Source: Flavobacteriales bacterium (GTDB lineage Bacteria; Bacteroidota; Bacteroidia; Flavobacteriales; Flavobacteriaceae). From it: a stretch of DNA of 41,710 nt. The stretch is taken from the NCBI GenBank assembly GCA_018335925.1, contig JAGXRF010000116.1:1-41710 (forward strand), written 5' to 3'. The position numbers and the translations under genes were made by a program. The notes under the pieces are model-generated. The model saw nothing but the letters and a program-made list of their open reading frames with translations, made no database searches and was not told the DNA's origin. Of the stretch, positions 1 through 9,031 are shown one piece after another (the stretch's first letter is position 1; each line of letters starts with the position of its first letter).

Positions 1-2
1 AA

Positions 3-50
3 GAATTTAAAAGACCAATAATTGAAATATATAACCATGAATCTGGCTAA
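3..50 (+). CDS. possible 3' end of an upstream gene (partial)
   Basis: Frame 3 is open from the window edge to a TAA at 48-50 and encodes 15 residues ending in IYNHESG. A strong hairpin follows directly, which is what the end of a transcription unit would look like. The fragment is too short to assign to a family. In flavobacteria the gene before lolA is often ftsK, but these residues do not clearly match an FtsK C-terminus, so no function is given. Confidence 0.25.
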   Translation, partial: EFKRPIIEIYNHESG

Positions 51-55
51 AGACA

Positions 56-118
56 TAAAAGTTATCTCCGAAAATTTTTAAGTCTTTGAAAGGACTAAAA
101 TTTTCAGAATAACTTTTA
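56..118. terminator. long bidirectional terminator-like hairpin
   Basis: The arms at about 56-84 and 93-118 are near-complementary over some 26 bases (outer stem TAAAAGTTAT with ATAACTTTTA, inner stem GAAAATTTT with AAAATTTTC, apex AGTC with GACT). The loop is small and T-rich sequence follows on both strands. It separates the upstream fragment from the lolA group and could end transcription in either direction. Confidence 0.6.
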
Positions 119-229
119 TTTTAGCAAAAGAATTAATCAAAAATAATCAGTAAAAAACGGTCAACCTATTTTAGGGATTGGCAGGTAAGAGCTAAACGGA
201 AAAAAGAAATATTGAAAAATAGATTTAAA

Positions 230-871
230 ATGAAAAACTTAGTACGAATTGTGGTTGTTTTAATTTCGATGGTTGCATTTTCGCAAAACAGCGATAAAGC
301 AAAAAAACTATTGGATGAAGTAACTGCCAATGCCAAGAGTCAGAAAAACATCGATATTGAATTCAAATACACTTTGCAAAATACCAAAGAAAAAATCAAC
401 CAAGAGAGCAAAGGAAGAGTGATTATGGAAGGTAACAAATACCATTTGTCTTTTATGGGAATCACCAAAATATTTGACGGAAAGCAAACCTATACCATTA
501 GTCCGGAAGACGAGGAAGTAACCATTTCAAAAACCGATGACAACGACCCAAATGCCATTACTCCGAACAAAATTTTGAATTTCTTTCAATCGGGCTACAA
601 GTACCAATGGGATATTGAGCAAAACATCAAGGGAAGAATCATTCAATACATCAAATTAATTCCGATTAGTTCCAAAGACACCAGAAAAGAAATTTTACTA
701 GGAATTGATACTCGCACCAAGCAAATTTATAATTTGATTGAGGTTGACAAAAACAATACCAGAACTACATTAACAGTAGTTAGTTTTAAAACCAACCAAG
801 TGCTGCCTAAGAATCAGTTTACTTTTGAAAAAGAAAAATACGCAAATTACTATATCAACAAAGTAGACTAA
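230..871 (+). CDS. lolA: LolA-like outer membrane lipoprotein carrier protein
   Basis: Predicted periplasmic carrier of about 213 aa that shuttles lipoproteins from the inner membrane to the outer membrane. The N-terminus (MKNLVRIVVVLISMVAFSQ) is a signal peptide with no lipobox Cys. The rest is a beta-rich fold of LolA length, with the typical early helix of AKKLLDEVTANAKSQ and a segment like GIDTRTKQIYNLIEVD near the C-terminus. A TTG at 212 would add six residues before the signal peptide, so the ATG at 230 is preferred. The next gene begins 4 bases after the stop, which implies one transcript with the permease. LolA is divergent in Bacteroidota, so the call rests on size, signal peptide and neighbourhood. 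Confidence 0.75.
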   Translation: MKNLVRIVVVLISMVAFSQNSDKAKKLLDEVTANAKSQKNIDIEFKYTLQNTKEKINQESKGRVIMEGNKYHLSFMGITKIFDGKQTYTISPEDEEVTISKTDDNDPNAITPNKILNFFQSGYKYQWDIEQNIKGRIIQYIKLIPISSKDTRKEILLGIDTRTKQIYNLIEVDKNNTRTTLTVVSFKTNQVLPKNQFTFEKEKYANYYINKVD

Positions 872-875
872 TCAG

Positions 876-2339
876 GTGAAAATCCTCGACAAATACATTA
901 CTAGCAGTTTTCTTTCTACCTTTTTTTCGGTAGGAATCATCTTGTTTTTGATTTTTATTTTGCAAGGGATATGGTTGTTTATTTCTGAAATTGCAGGAAA
1001 AGATTTGGATTTAATGTTTATCGTTAAATTCTTAATCTACTACTCCCCTATTGTCATCCCGATGGTTTTGCCACTTTCTGTTTTATTGGCAAGCATCATG
1101 ACCTTTGGTACTTTTAGCGAAAACTATGAGTTTGCTGCCATGAAATCGTCAGGTATATCGTTGGCAAGAGCCATGAAACCATTGATTTTTTTAATTGTTT
1201 TAATCAGTATTGCTTCTTTTTTTACTGCAAATAACATCATTCCACAGTCACAATACGAGTTTATCAAACTTCGAAAAAACATCCTGCAAGAAAAACCTTC
1301 TATGGCTATTTCAGCCGGACAATTTAGCAAAGTTGCTGATTACTACATTAAAGTTGAAAAAAAGTATGGAGAGTTTGAAAACTTATTAGATGATGTAACT
1401 ATTCATAAAGTTTCCCGTACCGGAAGTGGTGCACCATTAGTCATCAAATCAGAAAGCGGAGAGTTTTTAAGCAACGAAAATTCAAACTTTTTACAATTGA
1501 TTTTGTATAACGGGTATTATTATGAAGATGTTATCCCAAAAAATTACAACGACAGAAATCGAATGCCCTTTGCCAAAAGTGAGTTTAAAAAATACATCAT
1601 CAACTTTGATTTAAGTCCGATGAACAAAATGGATGTAAACGACTCAGAAGTGCTCACCCATCAAATGCTTAAAATTAGCGAGTTACGATATACCATCGAT
1701 TCGTTAGAAACCATTCGAAACAAAGAAATTCAATCATTTACCGACAATATCCACCAAAGCTTATCCGTAGCTACAACCCCTGTAGTTTTAGATACAGTAA
1801 AGAAGAGCAAAACAAAAACTTCTACAACCGACTTACTTAGTTTGTTTAAAGGCTATGAAAAATCAAGAGTATTGGAAATTGCCAAAACCAATTTGAGCAA
1901 TATCATGTATAGCATTGAAAACAATAAGTTTGATCAAGAATTCAGAAGTAAGAACATCAATAGCCATTGGTTATCGGTACATGATAAATTTGTGATAGCT
2001 TATTCGTGTTTGATGATGTTTTTTATTGGGGCACCTTTAGGAGCCATTATTCGTAAAGGAGGCATTGGATTGCCCATTGTGTTTGCGTTTTCTATTTTTA
2101 TTATTTTTCACTTTATCAATGTATTTGGAAAAAAAGTAGCACAAGAAGATGGTATTACTCCTTTTGTAGGTGCATGGATGTCGTCGTTTGTATTAACCCC
2201 GTTAGCATTTTATTTAACCAGTAAAGCTACCAACGATTTGGGAGTGATGGATATGACTAATTTGTTTGATCCAATTACCCAAAGAATTCGTCAATTATGG
2301 CAAAAAATCAAACCTAAAAAGAAAGAAGAAAATGAGTAA
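876..2339 (+). CDS. LptF/LptG family permease (YjgP/YjgQ)
   Basis: Inner-membrane permease of 487 aa of the LPS export ABC transporter (LptB2FG), which extracts LPS and passes it to the periplasmic bridge. The N-terminus MKILDKYITSSFLSTFF is the usual LptF/G opening, followed by three hydrophobic segments in the first 120 residues. A large soluble periplasmic domain lies in the middle, and three more membrane segments fall at about 365-455, including the conserved GAPLGAIIRKGG. The start is a GTG with no nearby ATG that keeps the first helix. The gene follows lolA by 4 bases and overlaps ribBA by 8 bases, so the three are likely co-transcribed. The sequence does not separate LptF from LptG. 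Confidence 0.88.
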   Translation: MKILDKYITSSFLSTFFSVGIILFLIFILQGIWLFISEIAGKDLDLMFIVKFLIYYSPIVIPMVLPLSVLLASIMTFGTFSENYEFAAMKSSGISLARAMKPLIFLIVLISIASFFTANNIIPQSQYEFIKLRKNILQEKPSMAISAGQFSKVADYYIKVEKKYGEFENLLDDVTIHKVSRTGSGAPLVIKSESGEFLSNENSNFLQLILYNGYYYEDVIPKNYNDRNRMPFAKSEFKKYIINFDLSPMNKMDVNDSEVLTHQMLKISELRYTIDSLETIRNKEIQSFTDNIHQSLSVATTPVVLDTVKKSKTKTSTTDLLSLFKGYEKSRVLEIAKTNLSNIMYSIENNKFDQEFRSKNINSHWLSVHDKFVIAYSCLMMFFIGAPLGAIIRKGGIGLPIVFAFSIFIIFHFINVFGKKVAQEDGITPFVGAWMSSFVLTPLAFYLTSKATNDLGVMDMTNLFDPITQRIRQLWQKIKPKKKEENE

Positions 2340-3462
2340 GGAATTTCAATTAAATACTATTGAAGAAGCAATAGAGGATATACGTCAAGGCAAAGTGATT
2401 ATTGTAGTGGATGACGAAGACAGAGAAAACGAAGGAGATTTTTTAGCTGCTGCGGAAAAAGTAACTCCAGAAATGATCAACTTTATGGCTTTACACGGAA
2501 GAGGTTTGATTTGTACTCCACTTACCGAAAAAAGATGTAAAGAACTGCATTTACATTCTATGGTTTCTAACAATACCGACCCAATGGAAACCGCATTTAC
2601 CGTTTCAGTTGATTTAAGAGGAAATGGGGTAACAACCGGAATATCTGCACTAGACAGAGCCAAAACCATTCAAGCTTTAGTACATCCGGATACAAAACCT
2701 CATGATTTGGGTAGACCAGGTCATATTTTCCCATTAATTGCCAAAGAAGGTGGTGTGTTAAGAAGAACAGGTCATACCGAGGCTGCCATAGATTTTGCTC
2801 GGTTAGCAGGCTTTACTCCAGCTGGAGTAATCGTTGAAATTATGAATGAAGATGGTAGTATGGCAAGACTTCCAGAATTGATGAAAGTTGCCAAAAAGTT
2901 CGACTTAAAAATTGTTTCTATCGAAGATTTGGTAGCATATCGCATGCAGCACGATAGTTTGATTCAAAAGAAAGAAGATTTTGAAGTGCAAACTCGTTTT
3001 GGAACTTATAGATTAAGAGCTTATTGGCAAACCACCAACCAACAAATACATATTGCATTAACCAAAGGAAGTTGGAGTTTAGGTGAAGAAGTTCCTACCA
3101 GAATCAACTCAAGTCATGTAAATAATGATATTTTAGGGATACTTACTTCAGAAGTGGATAGCAAGTTACATCAAATGTTTCAGGTAATAGAACAACATGG
3201 CAAGGGTGCCATGGTTTTTATCAATCAAGAAATTTCATCTGTGGAACTTTTGGGAAGAATCAAAGATTTGAAAAACATGCAAGCACAAGGCATATTAAAA
3301 GTGCCACAAGTAAAAATGGATGTCAAAGATTTTGGTATTGGTGCACAAATTTTGCACGATTTAGACATCAATAAAATTCAATTGATATCTAATTCAGAGC
3401 AATCTAAACGAGTGGGAATGATAGGTTACGGCTTGGAGATAACCAAATATTTATCGTTTTAA
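2332..3462 (+). CDS. ribBA: RibBA-type protein: 3,4-dihydroxy-2-butanone 4-phosphate synthase with a degenerate GTP cyclohydrolase II domain
   Basis: Riboflavin synthesis enzyme of 376 aa. The N-terminal half (about 1-205) is an intact RibB domain that makes DHBP from ribulose 5-phosphate: VVDDEDRENEGDFLAAAE holds the acidic metal site, and GRPGHIFPL and RRTGHTEAA are present. The C-terminal half aligns to GTP cyclohydrolase II by GIGAQILHDL and GYGLEI. However, the zinc-cysteine region (normally C-x10-C-x-C) reads SSHVNNDILGILTSEVD with no Cys, and the catalytic EGRG(I)GL segment reads QEISSVEL. The second domain is therefore probably inactive and a separate RibA would be needed. The ATG at 2332 is chosen; an earlier in-frame start would lie inside the permease. 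The stop abuts the stop of the convergent hydrolase gene. Confidence 0.88.
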   Translation: MSKEFQLNTIEEAIEDIRQGKVIIVVDDEDRENEGDFLAAAEKVTPEMINFMALHGRGLICTPLTEKRCKELHLHSMVSNNTDPMETAFTVSVDLRGNGVTTGISALDRAKTIQALVHPDTKPHDLGRPGHIFPLIAKEGGVLRRTGHTEAAIDFARLAGFTPAGVIVEIMNEDGSMARLPELMKVAKKFDLKIVSIEDLVAYRMQHDSLIQKKEDFEVQTRFGTYRLRAYWQTTNQQIHIALTKGSWSLGEEVPTRINSSHVNNDILGILTSEVDSKLHQMFQVIEQHGKGAMVFINQEISSVELLGRIKDLKNMQAQGILKVPQVKMDVKDFGIGAQILHDLDINKIQLISNSEQSKRVGMIGYGLEITKYLSF

Positions 3463-4674
3463 TCAATCTATATTTAACGTTTCTGTTTCGCCTTTTTTGA
3501 GCTGCAATTGGTACGGATAATTTCCGAAAATCGCACTCATTTTAATGGTTTGGTAAGGCTTTTTGCTATACTTATTGGATAATGCAATCATCACTACCGT
3601 ATCTTGATGCATGTGTACAAACGAAGTAGTATTTCCATGCCACCAACCGTTATGATAAGTAATTTTAGTGTTTTGATCCCATTCGTTCATACGGAAACCC
3701 AAACCATAATTTTTTACACCTTTTTTTTCGTAGCTGTAGCCTTTAAATTGTAACTCTTTTAAATGATCTGGCAAAAAATCGGAGTAAAAAGAAAGGTGAA
3801 ACTTCCATAAATCTCTTGGGGTTGCATAAATATTTTTGTCGCCATACAAGGCATCATATTCATCCCAAGGCACCATTTGGTAGTTGCTCTTGTAAGAACC
3901 TGAAACCTGTTCTTTTTGTGTAAAATAATCAAAAACAAAAGCATGTTCCATACCTAATGGATCAAACAAAATTTCTTTCATTGCTTGCGGAAATGTTTTT
4001 CCCGTTACCATTTCAATAACCAATGCCAATACAACATAATTGCTATTGTTGTAAGCAAAAGTTCGGTTATGATTACTCACTCTTGGTAACTTTTTTTGCA
4101 CCATATAATTTACCACATCTTCGTTTCGTAAAACTTTTTTGGAGTTCCATTTTTTATCTCTCTCCGCAAATTTTAAATAATTTGGAATACCGCTTCTGTG
4201 GTTTAACAAACTTTCGATAGTAGTTTCTGGGTAAGGAAAATTTGGCAGGTATTGCTGTACTTTATCTTGCAACTGTAATTTTCCATCGGCAATCAACTTT
4301 AACACAGCAGTTGCTGTTAAAGGTTTACTAACAGAAGCCAAGTGAATAGGAGTATTTGAATCTATTTTTGTTTTCTCTTTGTAATTAGCAATTCCTTGGT
4401 AATGCTCAAGTAAAATTTGTCCGTTTTTGGCAACCAAAAAAGCCCCATTAAAATCGGTATAATTATCTTGGTAAAAAGACTGGATTTTTGTTTCCAAATC
4501 TTTTATTTTTTTTTGTGATAAGCCTGGAAGATTTACTTTAAAAGGATACAATGACAAGGTATCTGAGTTATTTTCTGATTGTTTAGATTGTTTTTGGTTG
4601 CTACAACTCAAAGGTAATAGAAACCAAACAAGAAAAATTATTGGAAAAATTGCAACTATTTTTTTTTGACTCAT
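3463..4674 (-). CDS. beta-lactamase-related serine hydrolase, lipoprotein
   Basis: Predicted cell-envelope serine hydrolase of 403 aa in the class C beta-lactamase/penicillin-binding-like family (Pfam Beta-lactamase). A signal peptide with lipobox LPLSC puts the lipidated Cys at residue 24. The nucleophile motif SxxK is SVSK at 114-117. The YxN motif is YNNSNY at about 208. An H-x-G type third motif (HNGWWHG) replaces KTG, as in esterase or peptidase members. The substrate cannot be read from sequence; esterase, D-aminopeptidase-like and lactamase-like activities are all possible. The ATG at 4674 places the lipoprotein signal correctly. The gene ends exactly against the ribBA stop with no terminator between, so convergent transcripts must overlap. 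Confidence 0.85.
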   Translation of the reverse strand: MSQKKIVAIFPIIFLVWFLLPLSCSNQKQSKQSENNSDTLSLYPFKVNLPGLSQKKIKDLETKIQSFYQDNYTDFNGAFLVAKNGQILLEHYQGIANYKEKTKIDSNTPIHLASVSKPLTATAVLKLIADGKLQLQDKVQQYLPNFPYPETTIESLLNHRSGIPNYLKFAERDKKWNSKKVLRNEDVVNYMVQKKLPRVSNHNRTFAYNNSNYVVLALVIEMVTGKTFPQAMKEILFDPLGMEHAFVFDYFTQKEQVSGSYKSNYQMVPWDEYDALYGDKNIYATPRDLWKFHLSFYSDFLPDHLKELQFKGYSYEKKGVKNYGLGFRMNEWDQNTKITYHNGWWHGNTTSFVHMHQDTVVMIALSNKYSKKPYQTIKMSAIFGNYPYQLQLKKGETETLNID

Positions 4675-4795
4675 TAAAATCAATTTCTGGTTAAGCATGG
4701 GTTTGTGCGTTCAAAAATAAAAAATTAAAAGCGGTTAAGTATCTTAAGGTGTAAGGAATCTAATAAAAATAATCGCATAAAATATAAATATTGAA

Positions 4796-6001
4796 TTACT
4801 GTATTTTAGGTAAGGTAAAAATAAAAGTAGACCCCACTCCTATTTCGGAATTTACTGAGATTGTACCATTCATTTCTTCAATCAATTTTTTTACAGTGGA
4901 AAGTCCAATACCTGTTCTATTATCTCCAATTGGGTTACTATCTTCAATCACTTCAAATAATTCAAATATTTTTGTAAGATGTTCTTTAGCTATTCCTTTT
5001 CCATTGTCTTGCACTTGAAAGATGTAACCATTTGAATCTTCTTTAAGAGTAATTTCAATTTTGGTGATTTCTTTATCTCCATATTTTACCGCATTAGAAA
5101 TCAAATTGAGTAAAATTTGTTCCAATGCTACTTTGGTCAAATAAATTTTATCCACATTAGATTTCCATTCTATCTTACAATCATTTCTGTAAGCATATAA
5201 ATCCGATATATCCTTAAATAAAAGTTCAATGGAAACCCACTCTTGATGGTTTGCAAAAACTTTACCTGTTTTGCTATATTCTAACATAGCATCAATCATT
5301 TGCTTTAATTTAACAGAAGATTGATGGATCCAATAAAACATTTTTTGGTGACTCTCTTGCTCTAAAATAAGAGATTCTTGTAAAAATTCACTAAGTGAAA
5401 TTATGTTGTTTAAGGGAGATTTTAAGTCATGTGCAGTAGTGTAGGAGAATTTTTCTAATGCTTCATTTTTAAAAGCCAATTCATGATTTAATTGTTCTAA
5501 CACTCTTTTTTGTTTTCTAAGTTCCAACAAATTCATCACTCTTTTTGCCAAAATCTGCAATGCCTTTTCTTGTCTATCAGTCAACTTTTTTGGTTGGTGA
5601 TCAATTACACATATAGTTCCTAACGGCAAACCTCCTTCAGTTTGTAGTGGTACACCTGCATAAAACACTACATTCGGTTCACTAACTACATAAGGATTGT
5701 CAAAAAAACGTTCGTCTTTAGTGGCATCCGCAACTACAAAAACACCTTTAGAATGATGAATTGCATGGGCACAAAAAGCCAAATCTCTACTAGTCTCACT
5801 GCCATCTATCCCTATTTTTGACTTAAACCATTGTCGGTCTTTATCAATCAAAGTGATTAATGAAATTGGAGTATCGCAAATTTCAGAAGCCAACAATACC
5901 AATTCATCATATTCTTCTTCGGGCATGGTATCAATTATCCGATAGGTTTCAAGTTCTTTTTGTCGCTCAACTTCTCTAGGATGTAAAGGGGCTATTTTCA
6001 T
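4796..6001 (-). CDS. GAF-domain sensor histidine kinase (soluble)
   Basis: Cytoplasmic two-component kinase of 401 aa. Residues about 25-160 form a GAF domain (FCAHAIHH, VFYAGVPLQTEGGLPLGTICVID), a variant common in kinases beginning PLHPREVERQKELE. A short coiled linker leads to the DHp helix with the phospho-accepting His at about 191 (TTAHDLKSPLNNI). The ATPase domain has the N box (NLISNAVKYGD), the G1 box (VQDNGKGI) and the G2 box (GIGLSTVKKL). No membrane segment is present. The ATG at 6001 is used; longer in-frame starts would run into the upstream region of menB. No response regulator is adjacent, so its partner is unknown. It is divergent from menB. Confidence 0.87.
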   Translation of the reverse strand: MKIAPLHPREVERQKELETYRIIDTMPEEEYDELVLLASEICDTPISLITLIDKDRQWFKSKIGIDGSETSRDLAFCAHAIHHSKGVFVVADATKDERFFDNPYVVSEPNVVFYAGVPLQTEGGLPLGTICVIDHQPKKLTDRQEKALQILAKRVMNLLELRKQKRVLEQLNHELAFKNEALEKFSYTTAHDLKSPLNNIISLSEFLQESLILEQESHQKMFYWIHQSSVKLKQMIDAMLEYSKTGKVFANHQEWVSIELLFKDISDLYAYRNDCKIEWKSNVDKIYLTKVALEQILLNLISNAVKYGDKEITKIEITLKEDSNGYIFQVQDNGKGIAKEHLTKIFELFEVIEDSNPIGDNRTGIGLSTVKKLIEEMNGTISVNSEIGVGSTFIFTLPKIQ

Positions 6002-6116
6002 CGTATTGGTATTTGGATATTTAAAATTAAAAAAATTAGGTATCATTTTCAAAAAATAATTTCTTAAATTAAAATAATATGCATCAAACAAACTTTTATA
6101 AAAAGATTGTAAGTTT

Positions 6117-6124
6117 TATCTTTA
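6117..6124 (+). promoter_or_regulatory. possible -7 element for menB
   Basis: TATCTTTA matches the Bacteroidota -7 consensus TAnnTTTG at 7 of 8 positions and sits 17 bases before the menB ATG at 6142. A clear TTG at the expected -33 distance is missing (TTT is found there), so this is a weak prediction. Confidence 0.35.
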
Positions 6125-6141
6125 CCAAAAAACAAATTTGT

Positions 6142-6981
6142 ATGAAAAATATCCCATGGCAAACTGCAATTGAATTTGAAGATATTACTTATAAAAAATA
6201 CAACGGTGTGGCAAGAATTGCTTTTAACCGTCCGGATGTTCGCAATGCTTTCAGACCAAAAACTACAAGTGAATTATTGGTAGCTTTTAAAGATGCCCAT
6301 GAAGATACCTCTATTGGTGTGGTTTTGTTAAGTGCCGAAGGCCCTTCGAGCAAAGATGGTATTTGGAGTTTTTGTAGTGGAGGCGATCAAAAAGCAAGAG
6401 GACATCAAGGGTATGTTGGGGAAGATGGTTACCATAGGCTGAATATATTGGAAGTACAACGAATAATTCGTTTTATGCCCAAGGCTGTGATTGCTGTGGT
6501 GCCTGGTTGGGCTGTTGGTGGTGGACATAGTTTGCATGTAGTTTGCGACCTAACCTTAGCTAGTAAAGAACATGCCATTTTTAAGCAAACCGATGCTGAT
6601 GTTACTAGTTTTGATGGTGGATATGGTTCTGCATATTTGGCTAAAATGGTAGGGCAAAAAAAGGCAAGAGAGATTTTCTTTTTGGGCAGAAATTACTCCG
6701 CACAAGAGGCTTACGAAATGGGTATGGTGAACGCAGTAATACCGCATGACGAATTGGAGAGCACTGCATACGAATGGGCACAAGAGATTTTAGGTAAATC
6801 ACCAACTTCTATTAAAATGCTCAAATTTGCAATGAACTTAACCGATGATGGCATGGTTGGGCAACAAGTTTTTGCAGGAGAAGCCACCCGATTGGCTTAT
6901 ATGACTGACGAAGCTATTGAAGGCAGAAATGCTTTTTTAGAGAAAAGAAAACCAAACTTTGACAAAAAATACATTCCTTAA
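6142..6981 (+). CDS. menB: 1,4-dihydroxy-2-naphthoyl-CoA synthase
   Basis: Crotonase-family enzyme of 279 aa that closes the second ring of naphthoquinone, converting o-succinylbenzoyl-CoA to 1,4-dihydroxy-2-naphthoyl-CoA in menaquinone synthesis. Family signatures are strong: FNRPDVRNAFRPKT near the start, FCSGGDQKARG, PGWAVGGGHSLHVVCDLT (oxyanion-hole region), FKQTDADVTSFDGGYGS and a C-terminal EKRKPNF. Length matches the MenB norm. The ATG at 6142 (MKNIPWQTAIEFEDI) is the usual flavobacterial start; the open frame upstream has no family residues. It heads the menaquinone run, followed 3 bases later by the PH-domain pair. menA and menC lie downstream, but menD, menE and menF are not in the window. 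Confidence 0.95.
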   Translation: MKNIPWQTAIEFEDITYKKYNGVARIAFNRPDVRNAFRPKTTSELLVAFKDAHEDTSIGVVLLSAEGPSSKDGIWSFCSGGDQKARGHQGYVGEDGYHRLNILEVQRIIRFMPKAVIAVVPGWAVGGGHSLHVVCDLTLASKEHAIFKQTDADVTSFDGGYGSAYLAKMVGQKKAREIFFLGRNYSAQEAYEMGMVNAVIPHDELESTAYEWAQEILGKSPTSIKMLKFAMNLTDDGMVGQQVFAGEATRLAYMTDEAIEGRNAFLEKRKPNFDKKYIP

Positions 6982-6984
6982 AAT

Positions 6985-7557
6985 ATGTCAGATAGTTTTG
7001 ATAATTTACCCATACCGTTAGATAGTCTTCCAAAATTTGAAGAAGTTACGCTTACCCCAATTGCTTCCAAATATGCCATCGTTGCTCATGTGCAATATGG
7101 GATCACTTATTTGGTGTTGATTGTATTAACGTTATCTAATTATTTCTTTATACAAAAAGAAATTCCATACGTTTGGTGGATTGTTTTTGTTTTATTTGCT
7201 TTAGTTGCATTGCTTCACATATACAAATTGATGCATATTAAAACCAGACAATATGGCTTTAGAACCCATGATGTTTTATTTAAAAGAGGTGTGATTACCA
7301 CCACAACTACCATCATTCCATTTAATAAAATTCAACATTTAGCGGTACACCAAGGATGGACCTCTAGATATTTGGGTTTGGCAAGTTTAGAATTTTTTAC
7401 AGCCGGTGGTGATAGTAGCGATTTAGAAATTCCCGGAATTGCATTGCAAGAAGCTTACCAATGGAGAGACTTGGTTTTAGATAAAATCAGTAGTTTACCT
7501 TTAGTAGAAAACATAAAAATTGAAGCTCCTGAAAATTTAACCAATGAAGAGCTTTAA
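6985..7557 (+). CDS. bacterial PH domain membrane protein (YdbS-like, DUF304)
   Basis: Membrane protein of 190 aa with two adjacent hydrophobic helices at about 35-78 and a bacterial PH (bPH2, formerly DUF304) domain at about 80-165. The PH part contains the typical RGVITTTTTIIPFNKIQHLAVHQGW and LEFFTAGG segments. YdbS and YdbT form a membrane pair in Bacillus linked to resistance to antimicrobial peptides; the role here is unknown. It overlaps the next gene by 14 bases, and that gene encodes the larger partner, so the two very likely act together. Its place between menB and menA suggests co-transcription rather than a role in quinone synthesis. Confidence 0.82.
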   Translation: MSDSFDNLPIPLDSLPKFEEVTLTPIASKYAIVAHVQYGITYLVLIVLTLSNYFFIQKEIPYVWWIVFVLFALVALLHIYKLMHIKTRQYGFRTHDVLFKRGVITTTTTIIPFNKIQHLAVHQGWTSRYLGLASLEFFTAGGDSSDLEIPGIALQEAYQWRDLVLDKISSLPLVENIKIEAPENLTNEEL

Positions 7558-9031
7558 CCAACCACAACGACAGTCTGCCATAGGCATTTTAATTTTACTA
7601 GGTTATGATGCCCAAAAATTTCTGCGTGCATTTTGGCCAATTTTATTGGTAACATTGGTTAGAAATGACTTCACTAATCTTTATTTTATTCTTTCTGTTG
7701 TTGGAGTGATTTTATTTTTAGGCATCCAAGCTTTTTTAAAATATTGGTTTTTCCGGTTTTATATTGACGAAAATCGAGGAGAATTTGTGGTAGAAAAAGG
7801 AGTTATTCAAAAAAGCAAAATCAACATTCCTTTAGAAAAAATCCAACAAGTAAACCTCACCCAAAACATCTTACACAAAATTGTACAAGTATATAATGTA
7901 GAAATAGATACTGCAGGGAGTAGCAACCAAGAAGTTTCTATCAATGCTTTATCTTTATTACTAGCCAAAGAGTTAAAATCAAAATTATTAGAAGGGGAGA
8001 AAAAACTTTCAGAGGAGGGGGAAACTTCTGCAACTACCAACATTAATGAAAGCAAACCCCTTTTTGGAATTTCATTTTTTACTTTACTAAAAATTGGGTT
8101 AACCTCTAAATACCGTGAAAGCATTGCACTTTTTTTGGTTTTTTTAATTGGTTTAATTGATAGTTTGAACAAATTAGAAGACAACCAATTGGTTGATGGC
8201 CAACAAGTAGAAAACTATTTGAGCCAATGGAGTGCTTTACAGTTTTTGGTATTTAGCATTCCAACCATCATCTTACTTTTGCTTTTGGTAAATTTGGTTC
8301 GAACCCTTTTAAATTTTTTCGATTACAAAGTGTTTCAAAACGAAGATACTTTGCTGTTTCGTTATGGGTTACTCAGAACCAGAGAAGTACTTTTGAAACC
8401 CTATAAGGTGCAAAAATTTTTATTGCGTCAAAATTGGTTTCAAAAGAAATTCAGCTTGTGGGAAATTTACATTGAACAAGCAAGTAGTGGTAAAACAACT
8501 ACCAAACCTAAGGAAAAATTACAAATTCCGGGTGCCAACCAACAAGAGTGGCAACAATTGTTGCAAATCGTTTTTGGGGCTGTACCTATCCTAAATATTA
8601 AGCTGTATCCAAATATTAGAAAATGGATTATTTCAGGATTTATCTTAAGTATTCTTTGTATTCCGGTAATTGCTTTTATACATTATGTGTTAGCGTTAGA
8701 AATTATTTGGTTGTTAGTTGTAATATATATTTTATTGGTATGGATTTTAACCGGTATTGCCTTTAAAAATTATCGATTACATGTAAATGAAGCATTTATT
8801 CAAAAAACCAGTGGAGTTTGGGATATTGACCATGAACTAATCCCAATTTATAAAATTCAAGGAGTAGAAACATCCCAGTATTTTTGGCAAAAAAAATACG
8901 ATGTTGGTTCGGTAACTATTTTTACTGCAGGAGGAAATTTATCCTTCAACACAACGCAATACAATAAAATTGTACCCTTGGTAAATTATTGGCTTTATGT
9001 AACCGAAACTTCTCACAAAAAATGGATGTAA
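7544..9031 (+). CDS. bacterial PH domain membrane protein (YdbT-like, DUF304)
   Basis: Large partner of the preceding protein, 495 aa. Three bPH2-type segments can be seen, each with a GxxxxxxxxIPLxKIQ-like strand: KGVIQKSKINIPLEKIQQV near 85-105, YGLLRTREVLLKPYKVQKF near 275-295, and TSGVWDIDHELIPIYKIQGV near 425-445. They alternate with paired hydrophobic helices at about 20-65, 190-255 and 360-410. This three-repeat layout is that of YdbT. The 14-base overlap with the upstream gene implies coupled translation. Function is unproven; membrane stress or antimicrobial peptide tolerance is known only for distant relatives. Confidence 0.82.
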   Translation: MKSFNQPQRQSAIGILILLGYDAQKFLRAFWPILLVTLVRNDFTNLYFILSVVGVILFLGIQAFLKYWFFRFYIDENRGEFVVEKGVIQKSKINIPLEKIQQVNLTQNILHKIVQVYNVEIDTAGSSNQEVSINALSLLLAKELKSKLLEGEKKLSEEGETSATTNINESKPLFGISFFTLLKIGLTSKYRESIALFLVFLIGLIDSLNKLEDNQLVDGQQVENYLSQWSALQFLVFSIPTIILLLLLVNLVRTLLNFFDYKVFQNEDTLLFRYGLLRTREVLLKPYKVQKFLLRQNWFQKKFSLWEIYIEQASSGKTTTKPKEKLQIPGANQQEWQQLLQIVFGAVPILNIKLYPNIRKWIISGFILSILCIPVIAFIHYVLALEIIWLLVVIYILLVWILTGIAFKNYRLHVNEAFIQKTSGVWDIDHELIPIYKIQGVETSQYFWQKKYDVGSVTIFTAGGNLSFNTTQYNKIVPLVNYWLYVTETSHKKWM

